Source: Paenibacillus swuensis
Lineage (GTDB): Bacteria; Bacillota; Bacilli; Paenibacillales; DY6
Length of the DNA: 64,000 nucleotides
Assembly (NCBI RefSeq): GCF_001644605.1
Contig: NZ_CP011388.1
Coordinates: 452,440-516,439 of the forward strand
Direction: 5' to 3'
In this document: positions 52,661 through 61,508 of the stretch, piece after piece
Layout: each line of letters opens with the position of its first letter
Numbering within the stretch: the stretch's first letter is position 1
Notes under the pieces: model-generated
Told to the model about the DNA's origin: nothing
Databases searched by the model: none
What the model saw: only the letters and a program-made list of their open reading frames with translations
Program-made: the position numbers and the translations under genes

Positions 52661-52957
52661 TTACCTTTGACACTCCACAATTGCCGTATCCTTCAACACG
52701 AACCGCACTACGCCGCTCAGATGTTCCTCGAATGTATCGTAAATTCGTCCGGCGCTTTTGCAACCTTTAGGGACTGTATGAGGGCTGTTGGCGACATAAC
52801 CGATTTGACCAAGCGCAGTCACCTCCGCCTTAATCGCCTCCTGATCGAACGCATTATCCGGCTCCTTGCGCAGCACAATCACCTGCCCCGGTTTTACGAA
52901 CCCCGTTCCGAGATGATGCTGCATGCCTGTGATGGCAATATACGTTAGTTGTTCCAC
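52661..52957 (-). CDS. HIRAN-domain protein
   Basis: A 98-residue protein consisting essentially of a HIRAN domain: TYIAITGMQHHLG, GQVIVLRKEPDNAFDQEAIK and GQIGYVANSPHTV. HIRAN domains bind DNA ends in helicases, but stand-alone bacterial copies are uncharacterised. The start is a GTG with AAAGGGG about 9 nt upstream. A decayed copy of the gene lies at 48925-49006. Confidence 0.8.
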   Translation of the reverse strand: MEQLTYIAITGMQHHLGTGFVKPGQVIVLRKEPDNAFDQEAIKAEVTALGQIGYVANSPHTVPKGCKSAGRIYDTFEEHLSGVVRFVLKDTAIVECQR

Positions 52958-53042
52958 ATTCACGTTCCCCTTTAGCAAGATGATAGTGCCTATTGTATCA
53001 GGAGCACGTGACCACGCAGTGTCAGCGAATGTCCGTTCGCAA

Positions 53043-53072
53043 AAAAATTCCGCAGAAGTTCTGCGGAATTTA
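53043..53072 (-). terminator. Terminator of the SemiSWEET gene
   Basis: AATTCCGCAGA pairs with TCTGCGGAATT, and a T-run follows on the minus strand (A7 on the plus strand from 53041). Confidence 0.85.
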
Positions 53073-53097
53073 GATTCATTTGGATGTCTTGGCAACA

Positions 53098-53370
53098 CTA
53101 ATCCCTATTCCTGTACAAAAAAATTAAAAAAAGAATAAACATAATCAAAACTAAGGACATGCTGTTAGTTATCAAAAAAGCATACCCCACACCCTCCATC
53201 GCCAAGCTAACGGCATACACTTCCATCAATCCAATACCTATAAACAACAGCCAAAAGGTTTTCTTGTTTAAATCCTTAACTGATTTGGTTCTGATGATTT
53301 GAAGGATTTGAGGTATCCAGCCGAAAGAAAGGATAACCCCGCCGATTAGCTGAAACATGGCAAATATCAT
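53098..53370 (-). CDS. PQ-loop (SemiSWEET-type) small transporter
   Basis: A 90-residue membrane protein with three transmembrane helices and the PQ-loop motif SFGWIPQILQIIRTKSVKDLN. This is the triple-helix bundle of SemiSWEET transporters, which form dimers and move sugars down their gradient. The ATG at 53370 has GGGAGGGG 6 nt upstream. Confidence 0.88.
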   Translation of the reverse strand: MIFAMFQLIGGVILSFGWIPQILQIIRTKSVKDLNKKTFWLLFIGIGLMEVYAVSLAMEGVGYAFLITNSMSLVLIMFILFLIFLYRNRD

Positions 53371-53412
53371 GATATCCCCTCCCATTGTTAATGATATGCT
53401 ATGGAACAGGAA

Positions 53413-53434
53413 AAGACACCCGAGGGTGCCTTTT
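53413..53434 (-). terminator. Terminator after the secreted phosphatase gene
   Basis: GGCACCC pairs with GGGTGTC, flanked by A4 and T4 runs, 30 nt beyond the phosphatase stop codon. Confidence 0.75.
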
Positions 53435-53463
53435 GTTCTGTGTGTGATTGGCGCAACTTAAAT

Positions 53464-54582
53464 CTACTCAAGGTACATTGCTTTTAGTTGAGCGCGTTCC
53501 TGTTTGGTAATGCCCAGACCCTGCTCAAGGAATACGTCGATGGATCCGTATTTCGTTTTCATTTCTTGGATGGCGGCGCCCAGGAATTCTTTTTGCACAC
53601 CCATTAATGCGGTAATCGCTTTGACCATGTTCTCGTCTTTCACTTTTTGCTTAACGCCTTCAATCATCATCTTGTTCGCTTCCGCACGGTACACGTTGCT
53701 TAATAAATAATCTTCCATGACCGTCTTCTCATCTACGCCAAGCGCCAACAAAATCACGGCCGAACCTACACCCGTACGGTCTTTACCCGCGGTACAATGT
53801 TGCACAAGTGCCATATTGTTCTTCTCGTTCAGCAGTTCCATTAACGTTACATAAGGTTCCGGTTTCTCAATCATGCTTTTGTTGCCCATCACAAGAAGTC
53901 CTACCGCCGTTTGTTCATCTTTCAACATGCCTGAAGCCATAATGCTGTTCAGATCGGCTCCTGAACCTGTATTCCCTTGATCTGTGCGAACATATTTAAC
54001 GCCTTTAAGGACCGGATCCGGCATCGCTTTGACTTCAGAGTCATTACGGTAATCTACATTGGTCTTCAGGCCCATACGCTCGACATATGCCAAATCTTTA
54101 GGTGTAAGATGTCCGAGCTCCTCCGCACGATACAACTTGCCCCACTTCACGGTTTTTCCGTCTGTCGTGCGATATCCGCCCAAGTCACGGAAGTTGAATG
54201 CGCCTTGCAGGTTCACTTTGCGCTCAGCCGTCGTTACGGTGGCACCGTTGCCGGCTTTAATTTTGAAATACACGCGGAAGCCCGGTTTCGGATCTGCCGT
54301 TACATAACCGCCGAAGCTTGTATAGGTGTGCGCCAACAGTTTTCCATCGGATTCAATGTTGTCGGGAGAAGTGCTCCAGTAAATTTTGGCCGGCCCCAGG
54401 TTGCTACTTGTTTTCCAGTGGATGACCATCTTACCGTGATTGGAACGTTCCACACTTGCTGCAGAGAAATGACCTTGTACTGGGGCAGGTGCTGCGGATG
54501 CTGCGACCGGTGTCAGCGCGCCCACCATAAGCGATAAAGATAAAACAATAGTTGTCATGCGTAATGATCTAATATTCATCAT
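53464..54582 (-). CDS. Secreted tyrosine/serine (or phosphoinositide) phosphatase
   Basis: A 372-residue exported enzyme. The signal peptide ends near ASA. A fibronectin-like domain (about 40-125) precedes a Y_phosphatase3 domain with FNFRDLGGYRTTDGKTVKWG, the P-loop HCTAGKDRTG (catalytic Cys-X5-Arg) and a helical C-terminus. The family hydrolyses phosphotyrosine, phosphoserine or phosphoinositides. Secretion suggests action on external phosphate esters. Start ATG-ATG follows GGAGAA. It is monocistronic. Confidence 0.9.
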   Translation of the reverse strand: MMNIRSLRMTTIVLSLSLMVGALTPVAASAAPAPVQGHFSAASVERSNHGKMVIHWKTSSNLGPAKIYWSTSPDNIESDGKLLAHTYTSFGGYVTADPKPGFRVYFKIKAGNGATVTTAERKVNLQGAFNFRDLGGYRTTDGKTVKWGKLYRAEELGHLTPKDLAYVERMGLKTNVDYRNDSEVKAMPDPVLKGVKYVRTDQGNTGSGADLNSIMASGMLKDEQTAVGLLVMGNKSMIEKPEPYVTLMELLNEKNNMALVQHCTAGKDRTGVGSAVILLALGVDEKTVMEDYLLSNVYRAEANKMMIEGVKQKVKDENMVKAITALMGVQKEFLGAAIQEMKTKYGSIDVFLEQGLGITKQERAQLKAMYLE

Positions 54583-54699
54583 CAGTTCTCCTCGAATCAG
54601 ATTAAGTTCATGTTGAACACTTGTCTCATTCTAGGCCCTAATTGTTTTCTGAAAAACATGATGATGTAAAGTTTATATTAAAATATATACATATCAAAA

Positions 54700-54725
54700 A
54701 AGCCAACAACCCGTGTTGTTAGCTT
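54700..54725 (-). terminator. Terminator overlapping the GyrI-like gene end
   Basis: AAGCTAACAAC pairs with GTTGTTGGCTT with a T-run on the minus strand. The stem includes the stop codon region of the gene ending at 54719. Confidence 0.8.
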
Positions 54726-55348
54726 CTCGTCACCTCTACAGGAAATCTTAACACCGTTTTCAACTTCGCTGGTTCCGTCTTTCGGGGGTCGGACAGGTAG
54801 ATTTCACGATGAATTTTGCTTGACCGAGTATACCCCTGTTCCGTACAAAACCCTTCCATCCGTTCAAAACTCGCCGGCTCCTCGTCAAAACTTCCTCGAT
54901 GCATCATCTGACAACTCAGTCCATTTTCCACATGCCCAAACCGGATCCTCTCAAGCAACGGATTAGACTTTTTCCTTTTGGAATGTTCCACATATCGTTC
55001 ATAATTCTCTTCCGTTACAAAATCGGGCTGGCGGATCATAATCGTATACTTCAGATTGCTTTTGTCCGTCGCGGGCTTAGTGTAATCAAGCAAATCCCAT
55101 TCGCCTTCAAGCGGAAACACCGTGTATTCATAGTATCCTTTCGGCACATGATCACTTTTGTATGACATTCTCACAGCATAACTCACACTGTACAAAGCTT
55201 CGATCACCCTGCCGAACTCCTCGCCGTTAGGGTCCCCCGAACCGCTGACCATGAAGAATGACATCCGCGGGACGTCTACGATTTCAGGTACCGTTTTTGG
55301 TACATAGAGTTGCTTATAATCTTTTTTGTAGTCTATTTTGGGGCTCAA
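54719..55348 (-). CDS. GyrI-like small-molecule-binding protein
   Basis: A 209-residue cytosolic protein with a GyrI-like (SOUL/BacR effector) fold: VPEIVDVPRMSFFMVSGSGD, GYYEYTVFPLEGEW, and LRFPVEV at the end. Such proteins are stand-alone ligand-binding domains of MerR or AraC type regulators. The start is TTG with GGGAGGTG 7 nt upstream; no ATG fits. It lies 16 nt after the SF0329-like gene and is probably co-transcribed. Confidence 0.83.
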   Translation of the reverse strand: MSPKIDYKKDYKQLYVPKTVPEIVDVPRMSFFMVSGSGDPNGEEFGRVIEALYSVSYAVRMSYKSDHVPKGYYEYTVFPLEGEWDLLDYTKPATDKSNLKYTIMIRQPDFVTEENYERYVEHSKRKKSNPLLERIRFGHVENGLSCQMMHRGSFDEEPASFERMEGFCTEQGYTRSSKIHREIYLSDPRKTEPAKLKTVLRFPVEVTRS

Positions 55349-55364
55349 GGTTAGGCACCTCCCA

Positions 55365-55925
55365 TCAAGATCTTAATTCATAAAAATACTGCACAATCGG
55401 ATGCTTTGCCTTCATCTTCTCGGACATGTTTAGAATCCGTTTTTTTCCAACTCGCTTGTCCACCAAAGCCAGAATGTTGAGTACGATGTCTTTACTTTCA
55501 ATGCTTTCCTCGATTGGGCTGGATAAAAACGTATTAGCGACAACGATAAAATTCGATTTGCTTAAGGATGACTGTGCTGACAAAAGCTCTTTTGCATGTT
55601 CAGTTATTTTTCTGCTGCGTGCAATAACTTCTAGACGATGCTCCGGCACGAGCCCCTTGGTATCTTTGCGAACCTCTTCAATTTCTTCGTTGTTAATCGG
55701 TAGTTGGATAGCTGGATCATTCTTAATCTCTAAATCCGTCTGGTACCATTTCATTGAGTTATGTATATCATTCATATTGAGTACATTCTTTTTGTCGACC
55801 ATAATATAACAAATTCCTGGCTTGTCGGGTAAATAACGGTATCCGGTTGCGCTGTATTCGACCCTTCCATTTAACGCAGGAGAGAGGAAACTCTCCAGTT
55901 GTTGCTTTATTTTACTCCAAGCCAT
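55365..55925 (-). CDS. SF0329-family protein of unknown function
   Basis: A 186-residue cytosolic protein. It matches what I recall of the SF0329 family: MAWSKIKQQLESFLSPAL at the start, then RVEYSATGYRYLPDKPGICY and an all-helical C-terminus with IVLNILALVDKRVGKKRI. Function is not known. ATG 55925 follows AGGAGG by 6 nt. Confidence 0.72.
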   Translation of the reverse strand: MAWSKIKQQLESFLSPALNGRVEYSATGYRYLPDKPGICYIMVDKKNVLNMNDIHNSMKWYQTDLEIKNDPAIQLPINNEEIEEVRKDTKGLVPEHRLEVIARSRKITEHAKELLSAQSSLSKSNFIVVANTFLSSPIEESIESKDIVLNILALVDKRVGKKRILNMSEKMKAKHPIVQYFYELRS

Positions 55926-56033
55926 GTAATCCTCCTGTGTTCTGTAACAAAATATATCTGCAATTCTATTATACACAATCTGATAACAATGAATGAAAGG
56001 AGGGACATCGGTCTCAAAACTTTAGGTTAATAC

Positions 56034-56810
56034 TCAGATGGTTACACGAACGATATATCTCTCGAAGGTTATGGGTAAGCCCCTCTCCGTTGCGTTTTTC
56101 TCAAAGATCTGCGTGATTTCTGACATAGACTCTTGCAATACCATTTCATATATCAAAGGCTTTTGACCATAAACACTCATTTTCACAATATCGATAGGTT
56201 CATGCAGGTATTCCATACTTCTGACGGTTTCAATCTCGGCCTGAGTTAATCCACCTTCCTTTAACCTTTCAGTCAAGTTATCAAGTATAGGTTTACCTAT
56301 TGGGGACGGTTCATAAAGTTCTGGGAATAACTCCGACAAACCCGAAGTACTGCGATCACCGGGGTGAAGACCAATGAGTTTGCCGCCTTTTTTAATGATT
56401 CTTTTTGCGTCAAGGTAAGCCGATGTTGGACCTCTACGATTATACGCACAGTCAAATTCCTCATTATCAAAAGGCAGCCTGCCTTTCGTATTTACCGTCA
56501 AGAACGTGGCATTGGATCGACCTGCTTGATTCCCCTGATGTATAAAGTCTTCTGTTATGTCAATACCTACTAGATGCTTTGCCACTGGTGTCCATTGCAA
56601 GGCGAACTCCCCGTGTCCACAACCGATGTCCAATACCTTCATGCCTGGAACCATCAATGCCACCTCATTAGCAAAAATCACTTCTCCGTTGGGCGTTGTA
56701 ATCGTCGACTTCCAGGGATACGAATACTGTCCTGTTAAACTACCTAGCTGGGCGTACCATTCGATGGAATGAGGGCGTACCCATTCAGGATGAGTCTTGG
56801 GATTGAACAT
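56034..56810 (-). CDS. Class I SAM-dependent methyltransferase
   Basis: A 258-residue enzyme. The SAM-binding motif I is MKVLDIGCGHGEFALQW, the acidic loop is VGIDITEDF, and the later segment RIIKKGGKLIGLHPG is motif III-like. The substrate is unknown. I use the ATG at 56810 (GGAGG 12 nt upstream); a longer frame from an earlier ATG lacks a ribosome binding site. Confidence 0.85.
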   Translation of the reverse strand: MFNPKTHPEWVRPHSIEWYAQLGSLTGQYSYPWKSTITTPNGEVIFANEVALMVPGMKVLDIGCGHGEFALQWTPVAKHLVGIDITEDFIHQGNQAGRSNATFLTVNTKGRLPFDNEEFDCAYNRRGPTSAYLDAKRIIKKGGKLIGLHPGDRSTSGLSELFPELYEPSPIGKPILDNLTERLKEGGLTQAEIETVRSMEYLHEPIDIVKMSVYGQKPLIYEMVLQESMSEITQIFEKNATERGLPITFERYIVRVTI

Positions 56811-56885
56811 ATTGTTTATGCACCTCCGATTTGTAAAAAAATTTACCATAATTAGTAACTATGTAGTTTATAGGTGAACTAATTT

Positions 56886-57339
56886 TCTATTGCGGAATTG
56901 TACGCTGAAGCGTATGTAAGAGAATTGAATGCGTATGTCTTGCCGACGATTCCATTTAACACTTCTGAGGAACATGCTAACTTTAAGGAACGGTAACGGT
57001 TAGCCCCAATATTTTGACCGCGATGTTATATGAATTACAAATATCCTCAAATGATCTTGAATGCTCCGAATCACAATAACCATTGTGCTTGGGAAGATGC
57101 TCTAAGAATAGCAGGACTTGAGGGATTGAATGAGATGCATGGCTGGTTGTTGTCCTTACGCTGACTATATGGGATGGGATAAACTTACCGAAGACGGATG
57201 CTGGGGAGAATTTAAAGAAGGAATTTATTCGGATGACGAACTAAGGGAGAAAGGGAAGATCTTCGGGGAGACATTTATTCGCAAAAGATCCGAGGGTTTG
57301 ATGCAGTTGCTGAAAGAAGCTTATTGTAGGAAGATGGCA
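56886..57339 (+). pseudogene. Creatininase-family gene remnant
   Basis: The plus strand reads AELYAEAYVRELNAYVLPTI followed by PFNTSEEHANFK, as in creatininase-family proteins. After a one-base shift it reads TVTVSPNILTAMLYELQ. It resumes with NAPNHNNHCAWEDALRIAG (position of the usual NGHGGN) and ends with the family tail DYMGWDKL, GCWGEF and GKIFGETFIRKR in another frame. At least three frameshifts are present and the N-terminus is absent. It is not a copy of the intact gene at 39301. Confidence 0.75.
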
Positions 57340-57494
57340 CTCCAGTCCTCACGTAATTATATTGCGCAGAGCAGCCCACATTGGTACATGACACAATTAT
57401 TTCCCAATAGAGTCTCTAAAAACAAATTCTTTCTCATCGTCTTCCTCATCAAAATATATCACCTTTTGGTTTAGTCTATTAATTAAATCTCTAC

Positions 57495-57902
57495 TTAATC
57501 CATAGGTGTTAGATAAGCAAATGGTATCAAATTCTTCGCTCTAATCTTTTTGGGACCATTTTCGGTTGATATAATAACATTACAATTTGGACTGTAATCA
57601 CTTAACATCTGTCTGCAATTACCACAAGGAGAATATACGATATCACTTCTATCACCGCCTATGGCAACAATACAGTCAAATTCACTTTCTCCATTCATAA
57701 TTGCATTACTGATAGCAACTGTTTCTGCACAAGCTCCATATAATGAGTATACATTTATCCCCAAGTAGACTTTACCGCTTTTACATCGTAATGCACAGCC
57801 AACTGTATGATTAAATTTTTTATGGTCATAATTTCTTTTTATAATATCTCTTGCCATACTAATGAGTTCTTCATCCGATGATGTTATTTCTTCAAGTAAC
57901 AT
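57495..57902 (-). CDS. Cytidine deaminase-like protein
   Basis: A 135-residue zinc-dependent deaminase. The catalytic signatures are GACAETVAI (Cys, catalytic Glu) and SPCGNCRQML (two zinc Cys). The length is that of tetrameric cytidine deaminases; blasticidin-S deaminase-like specificity is also possible. Start ATG follows AGGAGA. Base composition is AT-rich compared with the left part of the window. Confidence 0.88.
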   Translation of the reverse strand: MLLEEITSSDEELISMARDIIKRNYDHKKFNHTVGCALRCKSGKVYLGINVYSLYGACAETVAISNAIMNGESEFDCIVAIGGDRSDIVYSPCGNCRQMLSDYSPNCNVIISTENGPKKIRAKNLIPFAYLTPMD

Positions 57903-58079
57903 AAGATTCTCCTATTCAAGTGCGAATTGTCAGAAATAATTTTTTTACCCTTCTAGAACACATCCACCGCCAACGGTGCCAACGATGTCGTTCCGAAATT
58001 ATCGGGCAAGGGGACGGGTCGTGTTCAAAACTGGGCACAAATGCTGCTTCTACTAACTGTGCTCTTCCTATATGATGTC
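57903..58079. other. Intergenic stretch with GC-rich remnant
   Basis: Within this otherwise AT-rich area, 57958-58035 is GC-rich and contains GGGGACGGGTCGTGTTC. That resembles the ends of REP-like elements associated with RAYT transposases in Firmicutes. No transposase gene or complete inverted repeat is visible, so the assignment is tentative. Confidence 0.2.
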
Positions 58080-58730
58080 TCAATTATAATCGCTATCATC
58101 AATTTCACTTATGGCAAGTTCAAATTCAGCTTGGCTGGGTTGAACTGCCTTTTCTTTTTCAGGAAAGGCTTTATCGAATGCTTCAAGTTGGCTTTCATCG
58201 GTCTCCATACACTCACTAAAAAATATTGTTCCGCTTACGCTGTCAAATGCACCTTGATAAAGTGGTAACGCCATGATTCCTGTATAATAATTTCCATCGG
58301 GCATAGCAATGCCATATTTTTTGGACCCAATAAAACCATATGGTTTGTAATGGTAAGGGTACCCTCCAATGATGATAGCAGTATAGCCAAGTTTTTTGGC
58401 TTCTTCAATAGAATGTACGATCAATGCACGCCCTAATCCTTTGCGCTGTAACGCAGGAAGAATACTGACGGGACCAAAAGTTATTGTCTTGTGTTCGATT
58501 CCATGATTATTAATTACTTTGGAATGTGAGTAGAATATGCTCCCAGCAATCTTTCCATCAAGTTCTATAACAAAGGACAATTCCGGAATAAAATCGGCAT
58601 GTCTCCTTAAATTGTGAATAATTAAATGCTCATTACAACCTGGACCGTATAAATTCCAAAACGCCTCTCGAGTAATTTCCTCCACAAGATGGTAATCTTC
58701 GGGGCGTTCATGCCTTATTACAATATTCAT
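58080..58730 (-). CDS. GNAT-family N-acetyltransferase
   Basis: A 216-residue acetyltransferase. Acetyl-CoA-binding motif A is ILPALQRKGLGRALIVHSIEEA, preceded by FGPVS and followed by IIIGGYPYHYKPYGFIGSKKYGI. This pattern is typical of YhbS-like GNATs. The acceptor is unknown. Start ATG follows GGAGG. Confidence 0.88.
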   Translation of the reverse strand: MNIVIRHERPEDYHLVEEITREAFWNLYGPGCNEHLIIHNLRRHADFIPELSFVIELDGKIAGSIFYSHSKVINNHGIEHKTITFGPVSILPALQRKGLGRALIVHSIEEAKKLGYTAIIIGGYPYHYKPYGFIGSKKYGIAMPDGNYYTGIMALPLYQGAFDSVSGTIFFSECMETDESQLEAFDKAFPEKEKAVQPSQAEFELAISEIDDSDYN

Positions 58731-58890
58731 TTTTTATATCCTCCAAGACAAAATGATGTTCTAGCAAAGACAATACTCTTATCGAAACTACTTCAATTAT
58801 AACAAAATGCGAAGGCATGAGCATAAATAGCCATTAACTTCAATTAACATCTTATGATTTTAGAGTATATCGTCAGTCCATAGTCACCTT

Positions 58891-59347
58891 TTATCTTGTC
58901 TCTTTATCTGATACATTTTCAATTGTTATACCTTCGAAGTGTGCTTTATCCTTATATTGCAAAAGGACTTCCTTGATATCATTAACGTTGTACAAGCTGC
59001 ATTCAAAAGGTAATTCCAACCCTTCATAGTAAGTAACTATTGAAACTCTTATTGCTGGGATTAAATAATCACCCCAAACATAAAAGACAAAAAATCCCCC
59101 TCTATAATGCTTGTTTAAATATGTAATCAAAGAAATTTCAACATAACCAAGCACTTGCTCTAGTTCACTTATTAAAATACTTTCTTTTTTTATCAACTTG
59201 TTTAAATTTTGAATGGTGCAGAGGATTATAGTTAGCTTCAGCATTATATTGTTCTTTATCGTTAGAGAATAATAAGTTAGGTTTCTCTGATACCGCTATT
59301 ATTTCATGGTAGGCTTTTATACCTTTACTCTTTAGAAATTCTATCAT
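58891..59347 (-). pseudogene. Hypothetical protein gene with homopolymer frameshift
   Basis: The reading starts MIEFLKSKGIKAYHEI at 59347 and runs to an A7 run on the minus strand (59184-59190). It then continues smoothly in the next frame as ESILISELEQVLGYVEISLI to the stop at 58891. Removing one A restores a single protein of about 150 residues. I do not recognise the family. The extra base may be a real mutation, a phase-variable tract or a sequencing error. Confidence 0.6.
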
Positions 59348-59392
59348 TTTATTGTCACTGCCTTCAGATTATGGATACACCTAGCTACATGC

Positions 59393-59844
59393 TTACCAAA
59401 CAGATAGCCTTGTTCTAAAATCATTTTCGTCGGTTATATACTCAACATTCTCAAAGCCTTTATCAATGGCATTCAGATACAAGTCATCAAGTATCTTGTT
59501 GTCTTTACAATAAACTGTGACATATGAGGAATCGACTACTAATAGAACCAACTGGCATTGGCTTATTAAAAGGTAAGTACATCTTCAATGCTCTCACCTT
59601 TTGGAAATGCTTTAAAATTCGCAAAAATTATATAGTAATTGCTTGAGTTAAGAATTTCACTGAGATCTTGCCCCTTCATCCCATATATCTCACCTTGAAA
59701 CAAGGGCTCACTTCCCCCAGTGTCCTGATATGCTTCTTCTCCTCCAATATACCAATCGAATTGACTTATGTTGAAAGGCAACAGTACATCTCCAAGATAG
59801 TTGCCCCACTCGTTCTGTATCTCTAATTGAATCCCTCTTTTCAT
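59393..59844 (-). pseudogene. DUF2691-family gene with frameshift
   Basis: The N-terminal part (59844 down to 59566) reads MKRGIQLEIQNEWGNYLGDV and FDWYIGGEEAY, typical of DUF2691. The frame stops after EDVLTF. In another frame the sequence continues CQLVLLVVDSSYVTVYCKDN and YITDENDFRTRLSVW to a stop at 59393, the normal C-terminus of the family. One indel near 59560-59575 separates the halves. Confidence 0.7.
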
Positions 59845-59911
59845 TTATACTCTCCTTATGATCTGCCTGTATATCCACATTAACGCAATACTTCGTCAGA
59901 TTTAAAATTCC

Positions 59912-60227
59912 TTATTCAGCTTCTAAACCATATCTTAAATTGTTTGGAATCATTATTTCATTTTTCCATTGCTCAAAAGAGTCATAAACAGTTGTTACTG
60001 GCCAAAAAGGATCTGGTTCTACTGACCCGCGCCATGTTAAATGAACCTGAGCGTATTTCTCTCCTTCTACGTATTTAAAGAGATATTCATCCCTATCTCT
60101 TCTTCTTGCCACTATCTCAACATTTTCACCATACAGCACATGATTTTCACACATTTCTTTCTGTAATTCATGAAAAAATTATAGATTCTGAAGATTGCCA
60201 GGGATCAAGAAAAATTTCTAGTTGCAT
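59912..60227 (-). pseudogene. Hypothetical protein gene with homopolymer frameshift
   Basis: ATG at 60227, with GAGGTG 5 nt upstream, opens MQLEIFLDPWQSSESIIF. A T6 tract on the minus strand (60173-60178) then shifts into a stop. Removing one T gives continuous reading HELQKEMCENHVLYGENVEI to the stop at 59912, about 104 residues. No family was recognised. Confidence 0.6.
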
Positions 60228-60272
60228 ATCGGCACCTCTTTTTATTGTTATGCCACTAACCCAAAAAGTGAG

Positions 60273-60986
60273 CTATTTCCCCAACTTTTTCTTGGCAACA
60301 TAGGTTATACAATCAGTTGTCAGCTTTACTGCTTTTCCATTTCTTTCAATTTCATATTCTATTTGTTTTACAAATTGCTTTTTTATTTCCCATCCAGCAT
60401 ATTGTTGATTTAATAATTCCATCATTCTTTCAGTAGAAATATTCACTTCAAACATTGGATCCAGTTCTTGTTCATTTTCAAGGATTATTTCTTTTATGTT
60501 CGATCCAATAATAATACAATTGGTTCCATTTGTTTTGGTTCCAATAGTCATTTCATTAAGTTTTCTTTCCAATGCCCTTTCCGAACTTACATGTTCCAGG
60601 GCAGATACAGCAATAATAATGTCATACTCCTCTTGTTCAATGGTGAATTCTTCAATGTCTGATAGTCTTGTTTCAATAAATTCTTCGACCCCAAATTTCT
60701 GACTATATAATTTTAATTTTTCTATTGCAGACTCTAATAAATCAACGCAGACTACTTTACCACTTTTATTTCTCATAGATTCCGCTATAGGGATGCTATT
60801 TCTACCAATCCCCGATCCTAAATCTAGTACACATAAAAATTCTTGTTCTTTATACTCTTCTAAAAGATCTGTTACAGTTTTTACTGGTCTGTGAAGCCAG
60901 GATCCTGGCTCAAATAAAGTGTGATTATTGTAACAGAAGTCATGATATTTTTTTTCTTCTGATCTTATCCCCTCTACTCTGTCCAT
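60273..60986 (-). CDS. Class I SAM-dependent methyltransferase
   Basis: A 237-residue enzyme. Motif I is LCVLDLGSGIGRNSIPIAE, the acidic loop is VVCVDLLESAI, and YDIIIAVSALEHV is a typical motif II. Start ATG follows GAGGTAA. The gene is AT-rich. Substrate unknown. Confidence 0.87.
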   Translation of the reverse strand: MDRVEGIRSEEKKYHDFCYNNHTLFEPGSWLHRPVKTVTDLLEEYKEQEFLCVLDLGSGIGRNSIPIAESMRNKSGKVVCVDLLESAIEKLKLYSQKFGVEEFIETRLSDIEEFTIEQEEYDIIIAVSALEHVSSERALERKLNEMTIGTKTNGTNCIIIGSNIKEIILENEQELDPMFEVNISTERMMELLNQQYAGWEIKKQFVKQIEYEIERNGKAVKLTTDCITYVAKKKLGK

Positions 60987-61071
60987 ACATTTACCTCAGT
61001 TCTCTGCATGTTTTTCGTATATTCACTTCTCTCGACGAATTCGAGTGTGCCCGGATGTATCATACTTTAAT

Positions 61072-61467
61072 TTATATATTTACTTCATCCCAGTTTCCAA
61101 TTACATAACTTAATTGACATAATACAATGAATAAGTAACTAATATTTATTGATAAATTTAATTTATGCCTTCTTAATAGTATCTTGTGTTCACTTCCGGT
61201 TATCATCTCATTCTTTAATTTAAACTTTAAATTTCTATTCACCTTCATTAACTCTAAAAATTCAATTATTCCCATTAGACTCCAAAGCAAAGTAAAAACA
61301 AGTAAAAGAGCATTAGCAAGTGACAGTAGCATACCAATTCCTACATCTGTTGTTTTACTATATTTAAAACAGAGATGGACTAACAATGTTACCGTAAATA
61401 AACCGATTCCAATAATACTAGACATGGGTGTATGTGTTTTGTTTGTTATGTTTTTCACACCTTTCAA
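61072..61467 (-). CDS. Small membrane protein of unknown function
   Basis: A 131-residue protein with three hydrophobic segments (about 17-36, 43-68 and 105-123) and a basic cytosolic loop (NRNLKFKLKNEMI). The start is uncertain: a TTG at 61467 opens the frame, a GTG three codons later lies too close to AAAGG, and the ATG at 61425 lacks a ribosome binding site. No family recognised. Confidence 0.5.
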   Translation of the reverse strand: MKGVKNITNKTHTPMSSIIGIGLFTVTLLVHLCFKYSKTTDVGIGMLLSLANALLLVFTLLWSLMGIIEFLELMKVNRNLKFKLKNEMITGSEHKILLRRHKLNLSINISYLFIVLCQLSYVIGNWDEVNI

Positions 61468-61508
61468 TCGCTATTGAGTATTTGACCAATAGGGGAAATC
61501 ACTTCCCC

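Noticed and set aside
50909-60986. Defence island or toxin-antitoxin cluster among the small accessory genes
   Set aside because: The families seen (YcgL, HIRAN, GyrI-like, methyltransferases, GNAT, deaminase) do not form a recognised defence operon; genes are mostly monocistronic with separate terminators, and several are broken.
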